A stretch of DNA of 12,517 nucleotides, taken from Rickettsiales bacterium. GTDB lineage: Bacteria > Pseudomonadota > Alphaproteobacteria > Rickettsiales > UBA3002. The notes below the pieces were generated by a model. It was not told where the DNA came from and searched no databases. It worked only from the letters and a program-made list of their open reading frames with translations. Location: contig JAJTIB010000205.1 of NCBI GenBank assembly GCA_021300075.1, positions 1 through 12,517 on the forward strand. Direction: 5' to 3'. Shown here piece after piece: positions 7,495-12,517 of this stretch. Both the position numbers and the translations under genes were made by a program. Within the stretch, counting starts at the first letter, position 1. The number at the start of each line of letters is the position of its first letter.

Positions 7495-7536
7495 TAAACA
7501 AGAAAAACCCCCGAGAACCAATGGGTTTTCGGGGGT
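7495..7536 (-). terminator. Intrinsic-terminator-like hairpin oriented leftwards
   Basis: ACCCCCGA (7507-7514) pairs with TCGGGGGT (7529-7536). The stem continues inward to AACC/GGTT with one G-T wobble position and a four-base loop. On the minus strand the stem is followed by TTTTTCTTGTTT (7506 down to 7495), the U-tract expected of a Rho-independent terminator. On the plus strand no T-run follows, though the fold is slightly better there (G-U rather than A-C). No minus-strand gene lies to the right for about 1.2 kb, so it would serve a non-coding transcript, or act as a barrier behind the plus-strand gene ending at 7481. Confidence 0.6.
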
Positions 7537-7550
7537 CAAGGCTGCGAGAC

Positions 7551-7573
7551 ATTAAGCAACTGAATTGCTTAAT
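7551..7573. repeat. Perfect 9-bp hairpin
   Basis: ATTAAGCAA (7551-7559) and TTGCTTAAT (7565-7573) are exact inverted copies around a five-base loop CTGAA. No T-run follows on either strand, so it is not a terminator by itself. Confidence 0.7.
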
Positions 7574-7608
7574 AACAGGGTCACCCTCATACTGGAATTG
7601 TCATTTGG

Positions 7609-7653
7609 GCAGGTCAGCCAAGCATTTAACGCATGGCTGGCTTACCCACCTGC
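7609..7653. repeat. Two-part inverted repeat
   Basis: GCAGGT (7609-7614) pairs with ACCTGC (7648-7653). Inside it AGCCAAGC (7616-7623) pairs with GCATGGCT (7631-7638) with one mismatch around a seven-base loop. The right arm holds nine unpaired bases between the two stems. Confidence 0.6.
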
Positions 7654-7729
7654 GCCAACAAGTTTCATGCAAATGTCATACGTAAACCCTGTCGAAATGA
7701 GTATAGTAGAAATAGGAGAGTGCATAACC

Positions 7730-7969
7730 ATGGCTTCATTTAACCCGCATGATTATATCAAATTGAGCGAGGACGGCTTTGCCGAATGCTTCAATCCGGT
7801 ACCGGATGCTGGACTTTCCGCCATTACCATTAACACCCATCTGCTTGGGGAGGCGCTCAGGAATTTCGAACTCAGCATCAAACGCATGGTGCTGGCCAAG
7901 CTGGTGTCACCCAAATTCGGCGAAGTCATACTGACCGCTACCCGTATCAGCGATTCCGAAGTTGCCTGA
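7730..7969 (+). CDS. Hypothetical protein, 79 residues
   Basis: No family recognised. The frame is open from about 7565, but ATG at 7730 is the likeliest start: the upstream part reads like non-coding hairpin DNA, and GGAG lies 11 bases before this ATG (a rather long spacing). The product is a small soluble protein with no signal peptide, membrane segment or cysteine motif. The middle (SAITINTHLLGEALRNFELSIKRMVLAKLVS) looks like a short strand followed by an amphipathic helix, ending in a strand-like VILTATRI. It is the first of three small same-strand genes, 34 bases ahead of the next. The length and the unusual spacing leave some doubt that it is real. Confidence 0.62.
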   Translation: MASFNPHDYIKLSEDGFAECFNPVPDAGLSAITINTHLLGEALRNFELSIKRMVLAKLVSPKFGEVILTATRISDSEVA

Positions 7970-8003
7970 GGTAAACCACCACTATTGAATCCGCCCGCGG
8001 TTC

Positions 8004-8381
8004 ATGCTAAGCCGTCAGGCTATGACCCAGCGCCCCGCCTATGAAGCCTTCGGCATCAATATCGAAATCCAGGGCGACACTACCCATATTTTCAAGCATG
8101 GAGTACTGATTGGATCTTTTACCATCGATATCGCGCACCAGACGCTGAAATTCAATTTTCCCGGGCATAAATTTTTCAATTACTTTGCCTATATCGCGAG
8201 CGACAAGCCAAGCAACCGCGTTAAATGGGTGAATGAAAATCTCGGTCAGGACACGATGGATAATCTCCAGGCTGGCGTTGCTTTTCTGGGCTTTGCAAAA
8301 TTCGAGGAGTTGATGGCGCTCGCCCTGCACCAGCCGGAAGAGGAAGGGATAAAACGTGACGACCAGCCCGCCATCCACTAG
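8004..8381 (+). CDS. Hypothetical protein, 125 residues
   Basis: No family recognised. It begins at ATG 8004 or, equally plausibly, ATG 8022 (119 residues, MTQRPAYEAFGIN); neither has a clear ribosome site. The predicted protein is soluble. Residues about 18-53 look like a run of beta strands (INIEIQGDTTHIFKHG, VLIGSFTIDI, QTLKFNFPG), followed by an aromatic patch HKFFNYFAYIA (55-65) and mostly helical residues 75-108 (FLGFAKFEELMALAL). The C-terminus is charged. Its last 26 bases overlap the next gene in another frame, which argues that the two are translated together. Confidence 0.72.
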   Translation: MLSRQAMTQRPAYEAFGINIEIQGDTTHIFKHGVLIGSFTIDIAHQTLKFNFPGHKFFNYFAYIASDKPSNRVKWVNENLGQDTMDNLQAGVAFLGFAKFEELMALALHQPEEEGIKRDDQPAIH

Positions 8382-8682
8382 CGAACGTATCGACCCGCTG
8401 CCGACCTTCGCTCAGATGGACGCGATGACGCACGAGCAACTGGCCGAGGCACTGGCGCAACTGGCCGAGACCGTCATCACCAATCCGCTCGAGTATAAGC
8501 TGAGTTTCGGTCTTGATACCTTCGACCCCAAACTGCTCGACGCGATTGATGTCAGCACGCCCGAAGGACGCCGGAAGCTCGCAGCGCTACTCAAAATGCT
8601 CGCCCGCCTTGCCATGCGATCGAAAGAACAATATCTCACTGTCGTCAAAGACCCAGCGCAGGATAAGGGGCGGGGGCGTTAA
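8356..8682 (+). CDS. Hypothetical protein, 108 residues
   Basis: No family recognised. The start is GTG at 8356, supported by the purine run AGGAAGGGAT five bases upstream and inside the previous gene. After a Ser/Thr/Pro-rich tail (residues 1-18) comes a helical segment MTHEQLAEALAQLAETVITNP (24-44), a middle part LSFGLDTFDPKLLDAIDVSTPEG and a second basic helix RRKLAALLKMLARLAMRSKEQ. There are no cysteines, no signal peptide and no membrane segment. It overlaps the preceding gene by 26 bases, and its stop shares TTAA (8679-8682) with the stop of the convergent ArsR gene. Possibly a small partner or adaptor of the preceding protein; inference from coupling only. Confidence 0.74.
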   Translation: MTTSPPSTSERIDPLPTFAQMDAMTHEQLAEALAQLAETVITNPLEYKLSFGLDTFDPKLLDAIDVSTPEGRRKLAALLKMLARLAMRSKEQYLTVVKDPAQDKGRGR

Positions 8683-9008
8683 GCCACTACGTTCTGGCGG
8701 GAAGTGGGGGTTTCGGCAGGGCGGCCGGGTAGCGCCTCGACCATGACTTTGAGAACATGCACCAGATTCGGGTTGCTCAGGAAATAATAAATCTGGCGGC
8801 GGTCGCGGCGGAACTCCACCATCCCCGCACGGCGGAGTTTGGAGAGGTGTTGCGATAAGGCGGGCTGGCTGACTTTCACAAACGCATTAAGTTCGGTAAC
8901 ATTTTTTTCGCCCGCCATGAGCAAATTCACGATCTGCAAACGGTAGCGGTTACCCAGGACTTTAAGAAAATCCGCGACTTGTTTCTGGGTCTCCGGGTCA
9001 TGCAGCAT
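8679..9008 (-). CDS. ArsR-family winged-helix transcriptional regulator without cysteines
   Basis: This is a 109-residue dimeric DNA-binding repressor of the ArsR/SmtB fold. The helix-turn-helix is clear (VTELNAFVKVSQPALSQHLSKLRRAGMV, residues about 37-64), followed by the beta-wing FRRDRRQIYYFL (66-77). There are no cysteines at all, so the classic arsenic/cadmium thiolate sites and the redox Cys pair of BigR-type regulators are missing. It therefore resembles the NolR-like branch, which represses without a metal. The HxH-type C-terminal metal site is also not evident. The gene follows lon on the same strand after 181 bases and converges on the hypothetical gene ending at 8682. The target is unknown. 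Confidence 0.93.
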   Translation of the reverse strand: MLHDPETQKQVADFLKVLGNRYRLQIVNLLMAGEKNVTELNAFVKVSQPALSQHLSKLRRAGMVEFRRDRRQIYYFLSNPNLVHVLKVMVEALPGRPAETPTSRQNVVA

Positions 9009-9054
9009 AATGCACCGATCTGGTGATTGCTTTCTTAATGATTGTTAAACGGCA

Positions 9055-9083
9055 TACGTCTCGGCGCTTGCCCAGTCAAGCGA
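9055..9083 (-). promoter_or_regulatory. Possible promoter of the ArsR-family gene
   Basis: In the 9009-9189 gap, minus strand, TTGACT is followed after 17 bases by TATGCC (about 9055-9083). The -35 box is good and the -10 box weak. Just downstream, before the ATG at 9008, is the A+T-rich near-palindrome TTAACAATCATTAA, a possible site for autorepression. No gene is seen in this gap. Confidence 0.3.
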
Positions 9084-9189
9084 GGATAACATGCGGAAAT
9101 AGTTATAAAATAGGGCGACCTTGTAGCGAGGATGGCTTCACTGCTCTACCCGCTTCGCAGAAATTAACGAAAAACAGGCCGTCGCCCTC

Positions 9190-11595
9190 TTAATGTGGGC
9201 GAATCGCACCCTCCTCCTCATCCTCAGCGGATTTCTTGAGCAGCGCCGCATCCTCGACCTCTACCCAGTCGGTAATCGGCTCTGGCTGGCGGACGAGGGC
9301 GTGTTTGAGCACGTCATCCACATGCTCAACGGGGATGATCTCAAGTCCCTTTTTTACGTTATCGGGAATTTCTTCGAGGTCCTTGACGTTTTCTTTCGGA
9401 ATCAGCACCGTGGTAATGCCGCCGCGCAGCGCCGCAAGCAATTTCTCCTTAAGGCCACCAATGGCGAGCACCCGCCCGCGCAGCGTAACTTCACCGGTCA
9501 TCGCCACATTTTTCTTCACCGGAATGCCAGTCAACACCGACACAATCGTGGTGCACATTGCAATCCCCGCCGAGGGGCCGTCCTTCGGCGTTGCGCCCTC
9601 GGGCACGTGGACATGGATGTCCTTGAGTTTGAACTTGGTGGGTTTGATGCCGAAATCCAGCGCGCGGCTTTGCACATAGCTATGCGCCGCCTGCACCGAT
9701 TCTTTCATTACATCCCCAAGCGTACCAGTATATTTAATGCTGCCCTTACCCGGAACGGTCACCGACTCGATGACGAGCAGATCCCCGCCCGTTTCCGTCC
9801 AGGCCAGACCAGTCGTTACCCCAATCTGGTCGCTCTGTTCGGCTTCGCCAAAACTGTATTTTTTGACGCCCAGAAATTTGCCAAGATTCTTATTGGTGAC
9901 ATGCACCTGCGTTTTCTTGCCCATCATGATTTCTTTGACGGACTTACGCACTATTTTGGCGATTTCGCGCTCCAGATTCCGCACTCCGGCCTCGCGGGTG
10001 TAGTAGCGAATCGCGCCGCGAAGCGCATCGTCGGAGATGCTCCATTCCTCGATTTTTAGACCGTGATCTTTGATCTGTTTGGGAATGAGATGCTGGCGGG
10101 CGATGCCGACTTTTTCGTCCTCCGTATAACCAGAAAGGCGAATCACCTCCATCCGGTCAAGCAGTGGACGCGGCATGTTGAGGGAGTTCGCGGTAGTGAT
10201 GAACATCACCTCCGACAGGTCATAATCGACTTCAAGATAATGATCATTGAACTGCTTGTTCTGTTCGGGGTCGAGCACTTCGAGGAGCGCCGAAGCCGGG
10301 TCGCCACGGAAATCATGGCCCATTTTATCAATCTCATCGAGCAGGAATAAGGGATTGCTCGATTTCGCCTTTTTCATCGACTGAATGAGCTTGCCCGGCA
10401 TCGACCCAATATAGGTGCGGCGGTGGCCACGAATCTCAGCCTCGTCACGCACGCCGCCCAGGGAAATTTTTGCGTAATGGCGCCCCGTGGCCCGCGCAAT
10501 CGAGCGTGCCAGTGAGGTCTTACCCACGCCGGGCGGCCCAACCAGACACAGAATCGGCCCCTTAATCTGTTTGGTGCGCGCCTGAACGGCGAGATATTCG
10601 AGGATGCGTTCTTTGACCTTGTCGAGGCCGTAATGGTCTTGATCGAGAATTTTTTCAGCAGCGACGAGGTCACGCTTCACTTTGGTATTTTTCTTCCACG
10701 GAATCGTCGTCATCCAATCAAGGTAATTACGGATGACCGAAGCCTCGGCCGACATGGCACTCATCGTGCGGAGTTTTTTCAGCTCGGCCTCGCATTTTTC
10801 GCGTGCCTCCTTGCTGAGTTTGGTTTTTTTGATGCGCTCGGCTAACTCGGCCAGTTCGTCTTTACCGCCTTCTTCTAGCTCACCCAGCTCTTTCTGAATC
10901 GCCTTCAACTGCTCATTCAGATAATATTCGCGCTGGGTTTTTTCCATCTGCCGTTTGACGCGTGAACGGATGCGTTTTTCGGTATTGAGCACGCCGATTT
11001 CCGACTCCATCAGCGCATAGACATGCTCGAGCCGGTCGGACACCTTGATGAGTTCGAGGATTTCCTGTTTGGCCGGAATATCAATCGCCATATGCGCGGC
11101 CACCGTATCCGCGAGAATTGAGGGCGAGGTGATTTTGCTCACTGCTCCAAGCGTCTCGGGCTGGATTTTTTTGTTAAGTTTGACATATTCCTCAAACTTG
11201 GCAACGACGGAGCGGAACATCGCCTCCGTCTCAACCGCATCCCCCACCGGCTCGGACATCGGTTCAGCAATCACTTCATAAAAATCGGGGTTGTCTTTGA
11301 AATCAATCAATTTCGCCCGCGTCACACCTTCCACTAGTACTTTCACTGTGCCATCCGGCAGGCGCAGCAATTGCAGCACAGTCGCAAGCGTACCCACACG
11401 GTAAAGATCGGCCTGAGTCGGAACATCCTGAGAGCCATTACGCTGCGACACCAGCATGACTTTATTGTTGGATTTGACAACCGCCTCAAGCGCCTTGACT
11501 GATTTCTCGCGCCCGACAAAAAGGGGCACGACCATGCCGGGAAACACGACAATATCGCGTAAGGGAAGGACAGGGTACAGGCTGGGTTCGCTCAT
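9190..11595 (-). CDS. lon: ATP-dependent protease Lon (LonA)
   Basis: Lon is a cytoplasmic homohexameric AAA+ serine protease that unfolds and degrades damaged and regulatory proteins. The sequence is complete (801 residues). Order: N-terminal substrate-binding domain from YPVLPLRDIVVFPGMVVPLFVGR (residues 7-29); coiled coil about 205-280; AAA+ domain with Walker A GPPGVGKT (353-360) and Walker B LFLLDEID (416-423); proteolytic domain with the serine loop KDGPSAG (catalytic Ser675) and Lys718 in GGLKEKLLAA. The C-terminus is an acidic tail. The start MSEPSLYPVLPLRD fits the family and has a weak ribosome site. It follows clpX on the same strand across a 245-base gap with its own likely promoter. 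A small gene for the DNA-binding protein HU, often found after lon, is not present here; an ArsR gene is. Confidence 0.99.
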   Translation of the reverse strand: MSEPSLYPVLPLRDIVVFPGMVVPLFVGREKSVKALEAVVKSNNKVMLVSQRNGSQDVPTQADLYRVGTLATVLQLLRLPDGTVKVLVEGVTRAKLIDFKDNPDFYEVIAEPMSEPVGDAVETEAMFRSVVAKFEEYVKLNKKIQPETLGAVSKITSPSILADTVAAHMAIDIPAKQEILELIKVSDRLEHVYALMESEIGVLNTEKRIRSRVKRQMEKTQREYYLNEQLKAIQKELGELEEGGKDELAELAERIKKTKLSKEAREKCEAELKKLRTMSAMSAEASVIRNYLDWMTTIPWKKNTKVKRDLVAAEKILDQDHYGLDKVKERILEYLAVQARTKQIKGPILCLVGPPGVGKTSLARSIARATGRHYAKISLGGVRDEAEIRGHRRTYIGSMPGKLIQSMKKAKSSNPLFLLDEIDKMGHDFRGDPASALLEVLDPEQNKQFNDHYLEVDYDLSEVMFITTANSLNMPRPLLDRMEVIRLSGYTEDEKVGIARQHLIPKQIKDHGLKIEEWSISDDALRGAIRYYTREAGVRNLEREIAKIVRKSVKEIMMGKKTQVHVTNKNLGKFLGVKKYSFGEAEQSDQIGVTTGLAWTETGGDLLVIESVTVPGKGSIKYTGTLGDVMKESVQAAHSYVQSRALDFGIKPTKFKLKDIHVHVPEGATPKDGPSAGIAMCTTIVSVLTGIPVKKNVAMTGEVTLRGRVLAIGGLKEKLLAALRGGITTVLIPKENVKDLEEIPDNVKKGLEIIPVEHVDDVLKHALVRQPEPITDWVEVEDAALLKKSAEDEEEGAIRPH

Positions 11596-11636
11596 AAAAA
11601 ATCCGGGGTTTAGTGAAAGGAATCAGGTATGCAGAC

Positions 11637-11657
11637 ACCGCTTACATGGGAAGCGGT
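11637..11657. repeat. 7-bp hairpin in the lon leader
   Basis: ACCGCTT (11637-11643) and AAGCGGT (11651-11657) form an exact 7-bp stem with a seven-base loop. It lies between the proposed lon promoter and the lon ATG, so it would form in the 5' untranslated leader of lon. Confidence 0.55.
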
Positions 11658-11677
11658 CGAGAATGTATATAGTGCAT

Positions 11678-11705
11678 ATTCTATGCCATTCACAGGGGAT
11701 GGCAA
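11678..11705 (-). promoter_or_regulatory. Likely promoter of lon
   Basis: Minus strand: TTGCCA (11700-11705) and TAGAAT (11678-11683), each 5 of 6 to the housekeeping consensus, are separated by 16 bases. Transcription would start near 11671, giving a leader of about 75 bases. A heat-shock-type promoter was looked for and not convincingly found. Confidence 0.45.
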
Positions 11706-11737
11706 GAAAGAATCAAAACCAGATGCTGAGATGCCTT

Positions 11738-11822
11738 GAGCCGTGAGCTTGGAGGTTTTAGCCTTACGAAGCAAGAGGCAAGCGCGTGCAAAAGCACAGG
11801 CAAGGCTAAAACCTCACGGCTC
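11738..11822. repeat. Large imperfect inverted repeat between clpX and lon
   Basis: Left arm GAGCCGTGAG (11738-11747) plus GTTTTAGCCTT (11755-11765) pairs fully with the right arm at 11802-11822, of which the left arm is the reverse complement except for seven extra bases (CTTGGAG). The paired length is 21 bp with one bulge. The 36-base loop itself holds GTGC-AAAA-GCAC. Neither strand has a T-run after the stem, so it is not a classic intrinsic terminator. It could be a dispersed palindromic element, an mRNA 3'-end stabiliser for clpX, or a regulatory structure. It fills most of the clpX-lon gap together with the lon promoter. Confidence 0.85.
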
Positions 11823-11840
11823 ATGGCTCTAGGCTTAGAA

Positions 11841-12517
11841 CTAACTCACACTCTTCTTGCCGGATGAGGGCGCTTTTTTGCCGCCATCATGAACGATGAC
11901 GGGCGGGGCTTTGCCGGTGACGACGTCGCCATTGATGACGACTTCGGAAATATCCTCGCTGCCGGGCACATCATACATCAAATCAAGCAGCAATTCTTCC
12001 ATGATGGCACGCAGGCCCCGCGCGCCGGTCTTGCGGGCGATGGCTTTTTTGGCAATCGCAATCAGCGCGTCGTCGGTGAATTTGATATTCACATGTTCCA
12101 TCTCGAACATCTTGCGGTATTGCTTGATGAGCGCGTTTTTCGGCTCGGTGAGGATGTTGATGAGCGCCGGTTCGTCGAGGTCATCAAGCGTCGCAATCAC
12201 CGGCAGACGGCCAATGAATTCGGGAATGAGGCCGAATTTCAACAAATCCTCAGGCTCAAGCATTTTGAACATTTCGCCGGGCTTCGCTTCGTCCGTATTC
12301 CTTACATCCGCCCCGAAACCAATCGAGGAGCCTTTCTGACGGCGGGCGATGATTTTCTCGATACCCGAAAAAGCGCCGCCGCAGATAAAGAGGATATTCG
12401 AGGTATCGACCTGGAGAAATTCCTGCTGCGGATGTTTGCGCCCGCCCTGCGGCGGCACGCTTGCGACCGTGCCTTCCATGATTTTAAGGAGCGCCTGTTG
12501 CACGCCCTCGCCCGAGA
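11841..12517 (-). CDS. clpX: ATP-dependent Clp protease ATP-binding subunit ClpX, C-terminal part, runs off right edge
   Basis: ClpX is the hexameric AAA+ unfoldase that feeds tagged substrates into ClpP. About 225 codons of the 3' end are visible; the zinc-binding domain and Walker motifs lie outside. Seen, in order: SGEGVQQALLKIMEGTVASV at the very edge, the RKH loop GGRKHPQQEFLQVDTS, the sensor-side FICGGAFSGIE, the ClpP-docking IGF tripeptide within GSSIGFGADV, the segment LIPEFIGRLPVIATL, the sensor-2 arginine in KTGARGLRAIMEE, and the end of the small AAA+ domain around LLLDLMYDVPGSED. The C-terminal tail is Lys/Ser-rich (KKAPSSGKKSVS). All expected residues in the visible part are intact. 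It lies upstream of lon on the same strand, the common alphaproteobacterial order. Confidence 0.99.
   Translation of the reverse strand, partial: SGEGVQQALLKIMEGTVASVPPQGGRKHPQQEFLQVDTSNILFICGGAFSGIEKIIARRQKGSSIGFGADVRNTDEAKPGEMFKMLEPEDLLKFGLIPEFIGRLPVIATLDDLDEPALINILTEPKNALIKQYRKMFEMEHVNIKFTDDALIAIAKKAIARKTGARGLRAIMEELLLDLMYDVPGSEDISEVVINGDVVTGKAPPVIVHDGGKKAPSSGKKSVS

Larger units (their letters stand above)
7495..7660 (-). ncRNA. Candidate structured small RNA (speculative)
   Basis: The gap 7482-7729 contains no convincing gene but holds four successive inverted repeats. In minus-strand order they are: an outer stem GCAGGT/ACCTGC (7648-7653 with 7609-7614) enclosing AGCCATGC/GCTTGGCT; the near-palindrome AGGGTGACCCT (7577-7587); a perfect 9-bp hairpin ATTAAGCAA with a 5-base loop (7551-7573); and the terminator-like hairpin with its T-tract. 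This is the layout of a small RNA of about 150-200 nt. No known RNA family (6S, SRP, tmRNA, RNase P) was recognised and no strong promoter was found. Read on the plus strand, the same hairpins could be the leader of the gene at 7730. Confidence 0.3.

Noticed and set aside
7482..7729. Known structured RNA (6S, SRP RNA, tmRNA, RNase P RNA, common riboswitches)
   Set aside because: None of the conserved core sequences of these families could be recognised in the hairpin region on either strand.
9193..10059. Long plus-strand open frame (288 codons) opposite the 3' end of lon
   Set aside because: Antisense shadow of a complete, well-conserved lon; the translation shows no domain and has shadow-like composition.
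11640..11665. Heat-shock sigma-32 promoter for lon (CCCATGT looks like its -10 box)
   Set aside because: No CTTGAA-like -35 box at the right distance, and the motif is the loop of a 7-bp hairpin.

Overview
The window looks like chromosomal DNA of an alphaproteobacterium of moderate to high G+C. This is inferred from three things: the alpha subunit of transhydrogenase is split into two genes (pntAA/pntAB/pntB, as in Rhodospirillum rubrum), clpX is followed directly by lon, and purE overlaps purK. Species cannot be named from the sequence alone. No tRNA, rRNA, CRISPR array, transposase or phage gene was seen.

Layout. At the left edge, on the minus strand, is the N-terminus of a large secreted exoprotein with a filamentous-haemagglutinin-type (TpsA) secretion domain; the rest lies outside the window. 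After an A+T-rich gap comes the overlapping minus-strand pair purE-purK, which makes CAIR in de novo purine synthesis. Diverging from purE, on the plus strand, is the compact operon pntAA-pntAB-pntB, encoding the proton-pumping NAD(P) transhydrogenase. It ends 12 bases from the end of a convergent minus-strand gene for a two-partner-secretion outer-membrane transporter (TpsB, FhaC/ShlB family). TpsB is the natural partner for the exoprotein at the left edge, but the two are about 4.9 kb apart with housekeeping genes between them.

The middle section (about 7.06-8.68 kb) is the least understood. A 140-residue helical protein diverges from tpsB. A non-coding stretch of about 250 bases carries four successive hairpins, one of which is an intrinsic-terminator-like structure pointing left. 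Three small plus-strand genes of unknown function follow, the last two overlapping. They converge, with a 4-base overlap, on a cysteine-free ArsR-family regulator.

The right part is the protein quality-control block: a complete lon and the 3' two-thirds or less of clpX, both on the minus strand. Between them lie a large imperfect inverted repeat and a plausible lon promoter. The usual neighbour after lon in many proteobacteria (an HU gene) is absent; the ArsR gene is there instead.

The most interesting items are the split two-partner secretion pair, the structured non-coding region at 7.5-7.65 kb (a candidate small RNA), the three-gene unknown cluster and the clpX-lon inverted repeat. None is proven to be a new system by sequence inspection alone.
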